Source: Marinomonas posidonica IVIA-Po-181 (GTDB lineage Bacteria; Pseudomonadota; Gammaproteobacteria; Pseudomonadales; Marinomonadaceae). From it: 64,000 nucleotides of DNA. The first letter of the stretch is position 1; each line of letters opens with the position of its first letter. The notes under the pieces are model-generated. The model did no database searches. It was not told where the DNA came from and saw only the letters and a list, made by a program, of their open reading frames with translations. The stretch spans positions 2,033,001 through 2,097,000 of the forward strand of contig NC_015559.1 of the NCBI RefSeq assembly GCF_000214215.1. The letters run 5' to 3'. Position numbers and translations under genes: made by a program. Of this stretch, positions 18,616-29,310 are shown one piece after another.

Positions 18616-18813
18616 AAATCGGTGCTCGCTAAATCAGAATAATTCCACTAAATGTCACCTATTCGAAATTGTTATGGCCCTGTCGCACTCTTGTCACGGT
18701 TTTTCCTATAATATAAGTAGGGTCAAACGTATAGAGTTGTTTTACATCATGGTCTGGCAGCGGGCCATTTTATATACGTAATATTTACGCGAATTTAAGT
18801 CCAGAGGTGTTAT

Positions 18814-21615
18814 ATGAGCCTGTATCTAGAATACTTGCAAGAAATTGAAGACCGTAAGGGTGAAGGGTTACACCCAAAACCAATCGACGGCGGTGAATTA
18901 TTGACTGAGATCATCGCTCAAATTAAAGACACAGAACACGAACACCGAGAAGATTCTCTAAACTTCTTTATTTATAACTCACTACCAGGCACCACCAGCG
19001 CCGCTGCTGTGAAAGCCAAATTCCTTAAAGAAATCATCTTAGGTGAAGAAACAGTTGCAGAGATCTCTGCCGAACGAGCATTAGAATTTCTTTCCCACAT
19101 GAAAGGCGGACCGTCGGTCGAAGTACTGATTGACCTGGCACTTGCTGATGACGCTAAAGTGGCTTCTGCTGCTGCAGAAGTATTGAAAACTCAGGTTTTC
19201 TTATACGAAGCAGACATGGAACGCCTTGAAGTTGCTTACAAAGCTGGCAACAAGATCGCAACAGAAATCCTAGAGAGCTACGCTAAAGCGGAATTCTTCA
19301 CCAAACTACCTGATATTGATGAAAAAATTGAAGTCATCACCTACATTGCGGGTGAAGGTGATATCTCTACTGACTTATTGTCTCCAGGTAACCAAGCACA
19401 CTCTCGTGCTGACCGTGAATTACACGGTAAATGCATGATCTCTCCAGAAGCTCAGCAAGAAATTGTCGAGCTAAAAGAAAAGCACCCAAATGCTAAAGTC
19501 ATGTTGATTGCCGAAAAAGGCACCATGGGGGTTGGTTCCTCACGTATGTCTGGTGTTAACAACGTGGCGCTATGGGCAGGCAAACAAGCCAGCCCTTATG
19601 TCCCTTTCGTTAACTTTGCACCAGTCGTTGCAGGTACTAACGGCATTTCTCCAATCTTCTTGACGACCGTTGGCGTGACTGGCGGCATCGGTATCGACCT
19701 TAAAAACTGGGTTAAGAAAGTAGACGCGAATGGCAACACAGTCGTTGATGCAAATGGCGACCCTATTTTAGAAGAAGCCTACTCTGTCGCAACTGGCACG
19801 CTTTTGACAATCGACACGAAGAAGAAGAAATTGTACAACGGCGACAAAGAGCTGGTTGATCTTTCGGACTCTTTCATCGCGCAAAAAGTCGAATTCATGC
19901 GTGCAGGTGGATCTTATGCTGTCGTCTTTGGTAAGAAGTTGCAAACGTTCGCAGCAGAAACTCTTGGCGTTGAAGCACCACAAGTTTATGCACCATCGCA
20001 AGAAATTTCAGTTGAAGGCCAAGGCTTAACCGCTGTTGAGAAAATCTTTAACAACAATGCTGTTGGTGTGAACTCTGACACACCTCTACACGCGGGCTCT
20101 GACGTACGTGTGAAAGTAAACATTGTTGGTTCTCAAGACACCACTGGCCCAATGACGGCGCAAGAGCTGGAGTCCATGGCAGCTTCTGTTATCTCTCCTA
20201 TCGTTGACGGTGCTTACCAGTCTGGTTGTCACACAGCGTCCGTATGGGATAGCAAAGCGCAAGCTAACATTCCTAAGCTAATGAGCTTCATGAGCAACTT
20301 CGGCTTGATCACAGCACGTGATCCTAAAGGTGTTTACCCACCAATGACCGACGTTATCCATAAAGTGTTGAATGACATTACCATTGACGATCGCGCCATC
20401 ATCATCGGCGGCGACTCTCACACTCGTATGTCTAAAGGTGTCGCGTTCGGTGCTGACTCGGGTACGGTAGCGCTTGCACTGGCAACAGGTGAAGCAGCAA
20501 TGCCGATTCCTGACTCTGTAAAAGTGACCTTTAAAGGTCACATGAAGAGCCACATGGACTTCCGTGATGTCGTTCACGCGACTCAAGCACAAATGCTTAA
20601 GCAGTTTGGCGGTGAGAACGTTTTCCAAGGCCGCATCATTGAAGTACATATTGGTACTCTTTTGGCTGACCAAGCCTTTACATTCACCGATTGGACTGCA
20701 GAAATGAAAGCGAAAGCATCAATCTGTATCTCCACCGATGACACACTTGTTCAATCACTTGAATTGGCGAAGAGCCGTATTCAAATCATGATTAACAAAG
20801 GCATGGAAAACGAAGCGAAAACGCTACATGGTCTTATTGCACTAGCAGACAAGCGCATTGCCGGCATTAAGTCAGGTGAACAACCTGCTCTAGCGCCTGA
20901 CAACAATGCAAAATACTTTGCTGAAGTGGTAGTGGATCTAGATGAAATCGCTGAGCCTATGATTGCTGACCCTGACGTAAACAACGATGACGTTTCTAAG
21001 CGTTATACCCACGATGTTATTCGTCCTGTGTCTTTCTACAACAACAAGCCAGTTGACTTAGCGTTCGTTGGTTCTTGTATGGTTCACAAAGGTGACATCC
21101 AAATCATCGCGCAAATGCTACGCAACATTGAATCAAAACAAGGTAGCGTATCATTCAAAGCGCCTCTTGTTGTTGCCGCGCCAACCTACAATATTGTCGA
21201 TGAGCTTAAAGCAGAAGGCGATTGGGATATCCTTACCAAATACGCTGGCTTCGAATTTGACGACAGCAACCCTAAGGGTCAAGCACGTACTAAATACGAG
21301 AATATCCTGTATCTAGAACGCCCTGGCTGCAACCTGTGCATGGGCAACCAAGAGAAAGCGGAACCAGGTGACACGGTAATCGCCACTTCTACTCGCTTGT
21401 TCCAAGGTCGTGTTGTTGCGGACTCTTCAGAGAAGAAAGGTGAATCACTATTGGGCTCAACCCCTCTGGTTGTTCTTTCCGCTGTATTGGGTCGCTTCCC
21501 ATCAATGGATGAATACTTATCTGCCGTAGACGGAATCAATTTAACTGATTTTGCGCCACCAGTAGAGGAAATGACAACAGCGCCTGCTGAACTGATCGCG
21601 GTCAGCAGTCACTAG
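18814..21615 (+). CDS. acnB: Aconitate hydratase B, long form
   Basis: 933 residues, some 70 longer than E. coli AcnB (865). It isomerises citrate to isocitrate in the TCA cycle and probably also handles 2-methylisocitrate. The N-terminal HEAT-like domain comes first, as in AcnB. Cluster cysteines appear as GSCMVH and CNLCMGNQ, and GSQDTTGPMT is conserved with E. coli. The central part (GSSRMSGVNNVALW through KNWVKKVDANG) differs strongly from the E. coli and Pseudomonas enzyme and resembles the long AcnB form I recall from Pseudoalteromonas and Bacteroidetes. AGAGGTG lies six bases before the ATG. Confidence 0.95.
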   Translation: MSLYLEYLQEIEDRKGEGLHPKPIDGGELLTEIIAQIKDTEHEHREDSLNFFIYNSLPGTTSAAAVKAKFLKEIILGEETVAEISAERALEFLSHMKGGPSVEVLIDLALADDAKVASAAAEVLKTQVFLYEADMERLEVAYKAGNKIATEILESYAKAEFFTKLPDIDEKIEVITYIAGEGDISTDLLSPGNQAHSRADRELHGKCMISPEAQQEIVELKEKHPNAKVMLIAEKGTMGVGSSRMSGVNNVALWAGKQASPYVPFVNFAPVVAGTNGISPIFLTTVGVTGGIGIDLKNWVKKVDANGNTVVDANGDPILEEAYSVATGTLLTIDTKKKKLYNGDKELVDLSDSFIAQKVEFMRAGGSYAVVFGKKLQTFAAETLGVEAPQVYAPSQEISVEGQGLTAVEKIFNNNAVGVNSDTPLHAGSDVRVKVNIVGSQDTTGPMTAQELESMAASVISPIVDGAYQSGCHTASVWDSKAQANIPKLMSFMSNFGLITARDPKGVYPPMTDVIHKVLNDITIDDRAIIIGGDSHTRMSKGVAFGADSGTVALALATGEAAMPIPDSVKVTFKGHMKSHMDFRDVVHATQAQMLKQFGGENVFQGRIIEVHIGTLLADQAFTFTDWTAEMKAKASICISTDDTLVQSLELAKSRIQIMINKGMENEAKTLHGLIALADKRIAGIKSGEQPALAPDNNAKYFAEVVVDLDEIAEPMIADPDVNNDDVSKRYTHDVIRPVSFYNNKPVDLAFVGSCMVHKGDIQIIAQMLRNIESKQGSVSFKAPLVVAAPTYNIVDELKAEGDWDILTKYAGFEFDDSNPKGQARTKYENILYLERPGCNLCMGNQEKAEPGDTVIATSTRLFQGRVVADSSEKKGESLLGSTPLVVLSAVLGRFPSMDEYLSAVDGINLTDFAPPVEEMTTAPAELIAVSSH

Positions 21616-21646
21616 TTATTAGACATTCGTTCAGCTTGAACACATT

Positions 21647-21682
21647 AAAAAGCCGATACTGTTAATCAGTATCGGCTTTTTT
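21647..21682 (+). terminator. Rho-independent terminator after acnB
   Basis: Fourteen-base stem AAAAAGCCGATACT/AGTATCGGCTTTTT with a 7-base loop and trailing T run, 32 bases past the acnB stop. Confidence 0.92.
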
Positions 21683-21835
21683 ATTATATTTAAGCATTTA
21701 ACCGCCCTATCCCCGCGACCCACAAGACTGCGTCTAGTTGCTTTTGCAACACATTGGCTTAAACACAAACAGCCATGACATGGTCAGCGACATCAGTATT
21801 GGCATATCAGCTTAAAAAAGCTATCAAAAGGGCAT

Positions 21836-21860
21836 TAAAAAGCCCCGCAAAAGCGAGGCT
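21836..21860 (-). terminator. Rho-independent terminator after hpf
   Basis: On the minus strand the stem AGCCTCGC/GCGGGGCT has one G-U pair and a TTTT loop, and runs into TTTTTAAT. It lies 23 bases after the hpf stop. Confidence 0.8.
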
Positions 21861-21882
21861 CATTCTGATTAGAATGGGTTAA

Positions 21883-22275
21883 TTAAATCACTTCTCGTTC
21901 TACGAGTTCGTCAAATTCGGCTTGCATTTGCCTTTCTGAATGACTCTCTACGTCCTTAGCATTGATGTGATGCTGTCGGCCAGAGTGTTTGGCTTTATGC
22001 TTAATTAACTGTTTTTCTAATTTACTAACTAAAAGGTCTAGGGCGGGTTTAAGTTGCTTATCTGTCTTAACGGTTGCAAATAAGTCATGACCAGGAATAT
22101 GAACAATGGCCTCTACAATAAGTTCATGGATCTCATGCTTTTCAGTATTTAGAATCACTTTAATGCTAGTTATCTGATTGTTGATACGCGCCAAGTGATC
22201 CATTTTTTCTTTGACTACTTGTTGTACTTCTTCACCAGACTGGACATGGTGACCGTTGATATTCAATGTATACAT
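21883..22275 (-). CDS. hpf: Ribosome hibernation-promoting factor family protein
   Basis: 130 residues, between short HPF (95) and long HPF (about 180). Residues 1-100 hold the HPF/RaiA fold (LNINGHHVQSGEEV, VEAIVHIPGHDLFA, DLLVSKLEKQLIKHKAKH). The remaining 30 residues are a charged tail without the dimerisation domain of long HPF. Such proteins bind the 30S decoding centre in stationary phase. In E. coli hpf lies with rpoN and the PTS-Ntr genes; here it stands alone beside acnB, so it could also be a RaiA-type paralogue. Confidence 0.85.
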   Translation of the reverse strand: MYTLNINGHHVQSGEEVQQVVKEKMDHLARINNQITSIKVILNTEKHEIHELIVEAIVHIPGHDLFATVKTDKQLKPALDLLVSKLEKQLIKHKAKHSGRQHHINAKDVESHSERQMQAEFDELVEREVI

Positions 22276-22574
22276 ATAGCATTTTCCTTCTGTTTTAGTC
22301 AGACGTTTAATTTATTTATTATTAATCCTCCTCTTGCCTTCCTATTATTAATCTATGGACGATGACATCCAATTTCAATCCCAATAATGTAAATACTTGC
22401 TCAAGATCATGTAGACAAAGGGTGATTTTTTCATCTGCTTCAAATCCTCGCTACCTTTAACAGAATGGTTTCAAACACTATATTTTCAGTGTAGCAGGAG
22501 CACGCCAAGTCACCATGAAATTATGTAATTAAATTTTAATAAAATCATGTTAGGAACAAAAAGTAGCAGGCAAA
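22276..22574. other. Gene-free stretch between hpf and the asd terminator
   Basis: About 300 AT-rich bases containing the hpf promoter region and no convincing open frame, RNA gene or repeat. I saw no palindrome strong enough to annotate. Confidence 0.6.
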
Positions 22575-22602
22575 AAAAAGCACAGCTTAGGCTGTGCTTT
22601 TT
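22575..22602 (-). terminator. Terminator of the leuCDB-asd operon
   Basis: Stem AAAAAGCACAGC/GCTGTGCTTTTT with loop TTAG. Read on the minus strand it ends in a run of eight T, 18 bases after the asd stop. Confidence 0.9.
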
Positions 22603-22619
22603 CCAACTATTTTCGGACA

Positions 22620-23738
22620 CTAGTCTTCAAGCAAGATGCGCAGCATGCGACGAAGTGGCTCTGCCGCTCCCCACAACAGCTGATCCCCTACGGAGAAAGC
22701 ACTGATGTATTCCGGTCCCATATTCAACTTACGAATACGCCCAACTGGAATATCCAAAGTACCTGTTGCAGCAGTTGGCGTGAGTTGTTCCATAGTTGCT
22801 TGCTTGTCATTGGCAATCACTCGAACCCAATCGTTATGCTCCGCTAATAAACCTTCGATATCCGCCACTGGGATATCCTGGTTAAGCTTGATCGTAAAGG
22901 CTTGGCTATGGCAGCGCATGGCACCAATACGAACACATAAACCGTCTACTGGGATAATGTTTGACGTATTGCCAAGGATTTTATTCGCCTCTGCTTGCGC
23001 CTTCCACTCTTCACGACTTTGACCATTATCTAACTGTGCATCGATGTAAGGAATCAAGCTACCAGCTAATGGCACCCCAAATTGATCGACAGGCATATCG
23101 GCCGAACGCATTTTTTCCGCCACTTTACGATCAATATCTAAGATCGCACTAGCAGGATCAGCAAGCTCACCAGCGACCGCTCCTTGCAACATGCCCATTT
23201 GATTGATCAATTCACGCATATGACGAGCACCGCCACCAGATGCCGCCTGATAGGTCATGGAAGTCATCCACTCGATATGACCTTTATCAAACAGACCACC
23301 TAGGGCTAATAACATCAAACTAACGGTACAGTTACCACCGACAAAGGTTTTCACGCCATCTTGCAAACCTTGCTTAATGACGTTTTGGTTCACTGGGTCT
23401 AATACGATGATGGCATCTTTGTCCATACGCAATGAAGACGCGGCATCGATCCAGTAACCTTTCCAACCAGCCTTACGCAACTGAGGGTAAATCTCCTTGG
23501 TATAATCACCACCCTGACAGGTGATAATAATGTCCATCTTCTTCAATGACTCAATGTCTTTCGCGTCTTGAAGCAATGGAATATCTTTACCAATTTCTGG
23601 CCCTTTCTGCCCCGTCTGAGATGTAGTGAAAAAAACTGGATCAATGTGATCAAAATCATTTTCAGCCAACATACGTTGCATCAATACGGAACCGACCATT
23701 CCGCGCCAACCGACTAAACCTACAGTGTTTTTTGACAT
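22620..23738 (-). CDS. asd: Aspartate-semialdehyde dehydrogenase
   Basis: Reduces aspartyl phosphate to aspartate semialdehyde, the branch point to lysine, threonine, methionine and diaminopimelate. It has 372 residues, like the long gammaproteobacterial form (367 in E. coli). Visible are the NADP motif VGWRGMVGS, the active-site cysteine in [10 protein letters not shown] and the conserved [13 protein letters not shown]. It follows leuB after 73 bases on the same strand and ends at a strong terminator, so it is probably cotranscribed with the leucine genes. In Pseudomonas fimV and truA follow asd; here hpf and acnB do. Confidence 0.97.
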   Translation of the reverse strand: MSKNTVGLVGWRGMVGSVLMQRMLAENDFDHIDPVFFTTSQTGQKGPEIGKDIPLLQDAKDIESLKKMDIIITCQGGDYTKEIYPQLRKAGWKGYWIDAASSLRMDKDAIIVLDPVNQNVIKQGLQDGVKTFVGGNCTVSLMLLALGGLFDKGHIEWMTSMTYQAASGGGARHMRELINQMGMLQGAVAGELADPASAILDIDRKVAEKMRSADMPVDQFGVPLAGSLIPYIDAQLDNGQSREEWKAQAEANKILGNTSNIIPVDGLCVRIGAMRCHSQAFTIKLNQDIPVADIEGLLAEHNDWVRVIANDKQATMEQLTPTAATGTLDIPVGRIRKLNMGPEYISAFSVGDQLLWGAAEPLRRMLRILLED

Positions 23739-23811
23739 GGTTTTCTACCTTTTTTTGTGGGGTCACTCATACCAAGAGCAATATCCCGAATGAATGCTTA
23801 ACACTCTATTG

Positions 23812-24891
23812 TTAAGCTTTTAATGCTGCCAGTACCGCATCACCCATGGCTTGCGTACTCACAGTTGTACAGCCTTCAGACGCAATGTCTGATGTTCTCA
23901 ACCCTTGATCAAGAACCTTACTAACGGCCGCTTCAATTGCATCAGCAGCAGGCTTAGCCGCCAACGAATAGCGCAACATCATCGCAACGGACAAAATCGT
24001 GGCTAATGGGTTAGCAATGCCTTTACCCGCAATATCTGGTGCAGAACCATGACAAGGCTCATACATCCCACGACCTTCGGCATTTAATGATGCAGAAGGA
24101 AGCATGCCAATTGATCCCGTTAGCATAGCGGCAGCATCAGAAAGGATATCACCAAACATGTTGCCAGTAACCATTACATCAAACTGTTTTGGTGCCTTAA
24201 CCAACTGCATTGCAGCATTATCGACTAACATATGCGTTAATTCGACATCAGGATACTCTTTGGCCACTTCTTCCATGACTTCTTTCCACAACACCGTCAC
24301 TTCAAGCACATTCGATTTATCAATTGAGCACACGCGCTTACCGCGTTGACGAGCCGCCTCAAATGCCGAGCGAGCAATACGACGAATCTCAGATTCACTG
24401 TATACATAGGTATTAAAACCTTCACGTTCACCATTTTCTAAAGTGCGGATACCGCGAGGTTGGCCAAAGTAAATACCGCCCGTTAACTCACGAACAATCA
24501 AGATATCCAAACCCGCTACGATTTCAGGCTTCAAACTGGAAGCATCGGCCAATTGTGGGTATAAAATGGCAGGACGCAAATTAGAGAAAAGCTCAAGATT
24601 AGAACGCAAGCCTAATAAACCTTTTTCTGGTCGAACGGCCATGTCTAAACCGTCCCATTTTGGCCCACCAACAGCTCCTAATAAAATGGCATCAGCGGCT
24701 TTAGCTTTTGTTAACGTCGCTTCAGGTAAAGGCGAGCCAGTCTCATCGTAAGCTGAACCACCCACCAAAGCACTTTCATGCTCAATATCCAATGCAAAGG
24801 TGTCATTAACGGCATCTAATACACGTACCGCTTGTGTAACAATTTCTGGACCAATGCCGTCACCAGGCAAGACCAATACTTTTTTTGTCAT
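23812..24891 (-). CDS. leuB: 3-isopropylmalate dehydrogenase
   Basis: Third committed enzyme of leucine synthesis: it oxidatively decarboxylates 3-isopropylmalate using NAD. 359 residues, the normal size. The N-terminal GDGIGPEIV, the substrate-binding arginine segment [10 protein letters not shown] and the metal-binding DNAAMQLV and [10 protein letters not shown] motifs are intact. It lies 21 bases after leuD. Confidence 0.98.
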   Translation of the reverse strand: MTKKVLVLPGDGIGPEIVTQAVRVLDAVNDTFALDIEHESALVGGSAYDETGSPLPEATLTKAKAADAILLGAVGGPKWDGLDMAVRPEKGLLGLRSNLELFSNLRPAILYPQLADASSLKPEIVAGLDILIVRELTGGIYFGQPRGIRTLENGEREGFNTYVYSESEIRRIARSAFEAARQRGKRVCSIDKSNVLEVTVLWKEVMEEVAKEYPDVELTHMLVDNAAMQLVKAPKQFDVMVTGNMFGDILSDAAAMLTGSIGMLPSASLNAEGRGMYEPCHGSAPDIAGKGIANPLATILSVAMMLRYSLAAKPAADAIEAAVSKVLDQGLRTSDIASEGCTTVSTQAMGDAVLAALKA

Positions 24892-24912
24892 TACTAATCC
24901 TTACTAATTGAA

Positions 24913-25563
24913 TTATTGTTCACGGCTTAAAAATAACCAAGGAGCCTCATTCATTCGCTTCTCTTCATAACGACGAATGTTCTCTTCTTGTTGTAGCGTC
25001 AAGCCAATATCATCTAAACCATTCAACAAACAATGCTTACGAAATTGATCAACCACAAATTCAAACTTAGCACCAGAAGGGGCCGTCACGGTTTGGTTTT
25101 GAAGATCAATGTCAATCTGAGCACCTTCTTTACCATCGACTTCAGCAAACAGTTGATCAACGTCTTCTGCATCCAAAACAATGGGTAATAAACCATTTTT
25201 AAAACAGTTGTTGTAAAAAATGTCAGCAAAACTTGGGGCAATAATTGAACGAATGCCATAATCATCCAGTGCCCAAGGCGCATGTTCACGGCTCGAACCA
25301 CAGCCGAAATTCTGTCGTGCCAATAAAACACTCGCACCAGCATACCTAGACTGATTTAGCACAAAATCTTGACGCAAAGGACGACCTTCACATGATTGGT
25401 CTGGCTGCCCTTCGTCTTCATAGCGCAATTCATCAAATAAGTTTTTACCGAAACCCGTACGCTTAATGGATTTCAAAAACTGCTTCGGAATAATCATATC
25501 CGTGTCAACGTTTGCCAAATCCAAAGGAGCCGCCAAACCTGTGTGTTTTGTAAAGGGACGCAT
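24913..25563 (-). CDS. leuD: 3-isopropylmalate dehydratase small subunit
   Basis: 216 residues (201 in E. coli). It carries the swivel-domain motif [13 protein letters not shown], preceded by [12 protein letters not shown]. It partners LeuC to form isopropylmalate isomerase. GGAGAG precedes the ATG, and the gene lies eight bases after leuC. Confidence 0.97.
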   Translation of the reverse strand: MRPFTKHTGLAAPLDLANVDTDMIIPKQFLKSIKRTGFGKNLFDELRYEDEGQPDQSCEGRPLRQDFVLNQSRYAGASVLLARQNFGCGSSREHAPWALDDYGIRSIIAPSFADIFYNNCFKNGLLPIVLDAEDVDQLFAEVDGKEGAQIDIDLQNQTVTAPSGAKFEFVVDQFRKHCLLNGLDDIGLTLQQEENIRRYEEKRMNEAPWLFLSREQ

Positions 25564-25571
25564 ATTCTCTC

Positions 25572-26999
25572 CTAGTGTTTCACAAATTCGCTAACGTCAA
25601 CGAAATGGCCAGCTATCGCGGCCGCAGCGGCCATGGCTGGACTGACTAAATGCGTACGCCCACCAAAACCTTGTCGACCTTCGAAATTACGGTTAGAGGT
25701 AGAAGCACAGTGCTCGCCGTTGCCTAATTTGTCTGCGTTCATTGCCAAACACATTGAACAACCAGGCTCACGCCATTCAAGACCAGCCGCCTCAAACACT
25801 TCATGTAGACCTTCTTTCTCAGCTTGTGCTTTCACTAAACCGGAACCTGGTACCACAATTGCTTGCTTCAAGCTTGAAGCCACTTTACGGCCTTTCACAA
25901 CTTCAGCAGCAATACGTAAATCTTCTATACGAGAGTTTGTGCAAGAACCGATAAATACACGATCCAATGTTACGTCCGCCAAAGTCGTTTTGCCCTCAAG
26001 CCCCATGTATTTCCAAGCACGGGCATAACCTTCTTTTTTCACTGGATCCACTTGATCTTCTGGACGAGGAATCGCTTCATCAATGGCAATAACCATTTCA
26101 GGTGAGGTTCCCCAAGTCACTTGAGGTTTGATGTCTTCCGATTTAATGACCACAACTTCATCAAACTGGGCGTCTTTGTCTGACACCAAATCTTGCCAAG
26201 CCGCCACCGCCATATCCCAATGCTCGCCTTTTGGTGCATAAGGACGATCTTTCACGTATTCGATAGTCGTATCGTCTACTGCAATTAAGCCAACTCGAGC
26301 ACCCGCTTCAATGGCCATATTACAGACGGTCATACGACCTTCCATCGACAAAGACTGAATACCAGTGCCACCAAACTCGATGGCGTAACCAGTGCCACCC
26401 GCTGTACCGATTGCGCCGATAATCGCCAGTACGACGTCTTTAGCCGATACCCAAGACGATAATTCTCCGTCTACTCGAACCAGCATATTGCGACTTTTCT
26501 TTTGTACTAAGCACTGAGTGGCTAATACGTGTTCAACTTCAGAGGTACCAATACCATGAGCCAAAGCCCCAAAAGCACCGTGAGTCGAAGTGTGGGAATC
26601 ACCACATACGACGGTCATACCCGGTAAAGTAGCGCCTTGTTCTGGCCCAACAACGTGCACAATACCCTGACGAATGTCTTTCATGTTGAATTCAGTAATA
26701 CCAAACTCGTTACAGTTTTCATCAAGTGTCGTGACTTGAATCTTTGACACTGGGTCTTCGATACCATCTACACCTGAAATACGCTCATTTTTGGTTGTCG
26801 GCACATTATGATCCGGCGTCGCCAAACTGGCAGAGATACGCCATGGTTTACGACCCGCCAAACGCAAGCCTTCAAATGCCTGCGGTGATGTGACTTCATG
26901 AAGTAGCTGCAAGTCGATATAAATCAATGCACTACCATCATCTCGTTGTTGGACAAGGTGGTTATCCCACAATTTGTCGTAAAGGGTTTTACCAGCCAT
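25572..26999 (-). CDS. leuC: 3-isopropylmalate dehydratase large subunit
   Basis: 475 residues. Aconitase-fold subunit holding the 4Fe-4S cluster: cysteines in GSCTNSR and [27 protein letters not shown] is the conserved substrate-domain segment. AGGAGAG lies five bases upstream of the ATG. First gene of leuC-leuD-leuB-asd, divergent from a LysR gene, as in Pseudomonas. Confidence 0.98.
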   Translation of the reverse strand: MAGKTLYDKLWDNHLVQQRDDGSALIYIDLQLLHEVTSPQAFEGLRLAGRKPWRISASLATPDHNVPTTKNERISGVDGIEDPVSKIQVTTLDENCNEFGITEFNMKDIRQGIVHVVGPEQGATLPGMTVVCGDSHTSTHGAFGALAHGIGTSEVEHVLATQCLVQKKSRNMLVRVDGELSSWVSAKDVVLAIIGAIGTAGGTGYAIEFGGTGIQSLSMEGRMTVCNMAIEAGARVGLIAVDDTTIEYVKDRPYAPKGEHWDMAVAAWQDLVSDKDAQFDEVVVIKSEDIKPQVTWGTSPEMVIAIDEAIPRPEDQVDPVKKEGYARAWKYMGLEGKTTLADVTLDRVFIGSCTNSRIEDLRIAAEVVKGRKVASSLKQAIVVPGSGLVKAQAEKEGLHEVFEAAGLEWREPGCSMCLAMNADKLGNGEHCASTSNRNFEGRQGFGGRTHLVSPAMAAAAAIAGHFVDVSEFVKH

Positions 27000-27038
27000 A
27001 AGTTCTCTCCTAAAAATCTTATTGCGCTATCCTAAAAC

Positions 27039-27058
27039 TTTGGCTTAAATTACTCAAA
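27039..27058. promoter_or_regulatory. Possible LysR-type binding site between leuC and the regulator
   Basis: Imperfect dyad TTTG-N12-CAAA in the 93-base divergent gap, AT-rich inside. It resembles the loose dyads bound by LysR-type proteins, but such motifs are common in AT-rich DNA, so this is only a candidate. Confidence 0.3.
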
Positions 27059-27092
27059 TTCATATTTTTCATGTTTTGGATTATTTTTTGGA

Positions 27093-27968
27093 ATGCTAGA
27101 TATTGCTGAGTTAATTACCTTTATAAAAGTTGCGGAGACACACTCATTTTCCGATGCCGCGACACGTCTATTTGTCACCCAACCAGCCGTCAGCAAACGC
27201 ATTGCGGCATTGGAGTCCAACCTTGGTGTGAAATTATTTGATCGTATTGGCAGGCAGGTACAGTTAACGGAAGCCGGTATTCGCTTATTACCCAAAGCAA
27301 AGAAAATGGCGGAAGACCTTGAAGACATCAAGCGTAGCATGACATTACAGATGCAAGACGTCAGTGGCGAGCTTCGCCTGTCTACAAGTCACCACGTGGG
27401 ATTACATCGCTTACCAGACTCACTAAAACGTTTCCAGCAGGATTATCCTAGTGCGCAATTAGAAATTGAATTCACTCAATCGGAAGAAGCCTACCAAGAT
27501 GTTTTAAAAGGCCACGCTGAACTCGCAGTCATTACCTTATCCAATAAAGAGAACAGCCTATTAGAATCCATTCCAATTTGGTCGGACCCCCTAACATGCG
27601 TGGTTAGTAAGGATCACCCCTTAACACTCCTAGATCAAATTAGTTTAGTCGATCTCGCTGAATACCCTTGCGTGTTACCAAATAAAAATACCTTCACTCG
27701 ACAAATTGCCGAGCAAGTATTTGGTAAGCAAGGTCTGAAACCACAGGTACGAATGAACACCAACAACCTTGAAACCTTGGCGATGCTAGTGAGTATTGGT
27801 TGGGGTTGGTCGTTACTGCCCTCTACTCTGGTTGATGACAGATTGACGGTTTTGAACTTTCCTGAGCTCAATGTGGAAAGAAAATTAGGCGTATTGCACC
27901 ATAAGCAAAAAACCCTTAGCCGAGCAGCCAATGCTTTTATCACTTTGTTAAAACAAGCCTCACATTGA
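27093..27968 (+). CDS. LysR-family transcriptional regulator divergent from leuC
   Basis: 291 residues. N-terminal winged helix-turn-helix with SFSDAATRLFVTQPAVSKRI (residues 18-37), then a LysR effector-binding domain. It faces leuC across 93 bases. Pseudomonas has a LysR gene in the same place, so control of leucine biosynthesis is a reasonable inference; the effector is unknown. The ATG lies right against GGA and lacks a good ribosome site. Confidence 0.92.
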   Translation: MLDIAELITFIKVAETHSFSDAATRLFVTQPAVSKRIAALESNLGVKLFDRIGRQVQLTEAGIRLLPKAKKMAEDLEDIKRSMTLQMQDVSGELRLSTSHHVGLHRLPDSLKRFQQDYPSAQLEIEFTQSEEAYQDVLKGHAELAVITLSNKENSLLESIPIWSDPLTCVVSKDHPLTLLDQISLVDLAEYPCVLPNKNTFTRQIAEQVFGKQGLKPQVRMNTNNLETLAMLVSIGWGWSLLPSTLVDDRLTVLNFPELNVERKLGVLHHKQKTLSRAANAFITLLKQASH

Positions 27969-27996
27969 GGCCTTTGTTTTAACAGCATGGCTTGGC

Positions 27997-29151
27997 TTAT
28001 CTCTCTTTCTGGCTGCTAATCAAAATAATGAGCGCCAACCCACTCACCATAGCGGCTGCAGTAAAAGCCCAGGCGCCCCCTGCCCACTCCCAAAGATAAC
28101 CAGTAACGACCATGCCTAAACCGCCCCCCAAACCGATGGCGAAGGCACTGTACATTGCTTGTCCTTGTCCCGCATAACGCTCTGGAAACAAACGTCTAAT
28201 TTGCTCGATTGATACCATATGAAACAGGGCGAAGGTAATACAGTGAAGCATTTGCGTTAGCATCAGTATCCATACATTTGAGGCAAACCAACCAACCAGA
28301 AGCCAACGAATCACACCACAGACAAAACACAACATCACCAAATGTACAACATCAAATCGTTTTACCGTATTGCCAAAAAACAGAAACAGAATGATTTCTA
28401 TGATCACACCAAATGCCATTAGAAGACCAATGACCTCACCACTGTAACCAAAGTTCGACAAGTGGACCGCAAAAAAAACATTGAAAGGAGCATGCGACAT
28501 GAAGGCCAAAAACGCCAAGCCAAAAAACAACAAAGACTCAGGGGTTTTCAAAAGAGTAACGAACGACACTTGCTCTTTATGATTACTCGCTTCGTATGCC
28601 TGCTCTTTCACAAAAAAGATGGTCACTACCGCCAACGCCAGAAAAGTACACATAGTGGGTATCACTACCCAGGCACCAAATTGTCCGATCAAAAAGCCAC
28701 CGGCGGCCACAGCCACCACATAGCCGATCGAACCACCCACCCTTAACCTTGTATAAGGTACATCCAATCGACGAATACTGCGCACAGCAAGGGAGTCTGT
28801 CATGGGTAGTAAGGCGGAATAGAATAGCGCCATGCAACAGGTTAATAACCAGAGGCTTTCAAATTCCTTATTCCAATTAAACGGTAAAACCGCGATAAAG
28901 CACCCAAGAACGGCACATTGTAAAATCCGCTTAGGCAAGCCAATTTTCGCCGTTAACCATCCCCAAAAGTGGGGTATCACAATACCTGACAAGGTAAAGG
29001 TCGACATGAGACGACCAATTTCTGACGCAGTTAAGCCTATCGATTTATAATAAACTGAGATGTAGGGCATCATCACCCCAATTAAACAACAGAAGAAAAA
29101 GTAGAAGAAAAACAATGGCCAGGCCACTGGTCGAGCTTTTCGTGAAAACAT
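27997..29151 (-). CDS. MFS transporter, HcaT/MFS_1-like
   Basis: 384 residues from the ATG at 29151, which has GAGG five bases upstream; a GTG at 29169 would add six residues. About twelve membrane segments. The N-terminal ISVYYKSIGLTASEIGRLMS resembles the family that includes E. coli HcaT and nucleoside/sugar porters. The substrate cannot be read from the sequence. It is divergent from a GH13 glucosidase, with 159 bases between starts, and convergent with the LysR gene. Confidence 0.88.
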   Translation of the reverse strand: MFSRKARPVAWPLFFFYFFFCCLIGVMMPYISVYYKSIGLTASEIGRLMSTFTLSGIVIPHFWGWLTAKIGLPKRILQCAVLGCFIAVLPFNWNKEFESLWLLTCCMALFYSALLPMTDSLAVRSIRRLDVPYTRLRVGGSIGYVVAVAAGGFLIGQFGAWVVIPTMCTFLALAVVTIFFVKEQAYEASNHKEQVSFVTLLKTPESLLFFGLAFLAFMSHAPFNVFFAVHLSNFGYSGEVIGLLMAFGVIIEIILFLFFGNTVKRFDVVHLVMLCFVCGVIRWLLVGWFASNVWILMLTQMLHCITFALFHMVSIEQIRRLFPERYAGQGQAMYSAFAIGLGGGLGMVVTGYLWEWAGGAWAFTAAAMVSGLALIILISSQKER

Positions 29152-29310
29152 CTTAGCCTCAAAGATCACATCTATTCGTAATCATTATTATGCAAAAAGC
29201 GATTTCTTTGAGTATGCTGGAAATACTGAAAAAAAGCACGATCCAACCAATAATAACAACCCGCTCAGTTTAGCTCAGATTTTTAAGCTCAACCAATAAA
29301 GGAACTCAAC

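Noticed and set aside
18686-18712. acnB promoter with TTGTCA and TATAAT
   Set aside because: The spacing between the two hexamers is only ten bases, too short for a sigma-70 promoter; the TATAAT alone is not enough.
20278-20673. 131-residue open frame antisense to acnB
   Set aside because: It lies entirely within conserved aconitase coding sequence and is a codon-usage shadow.
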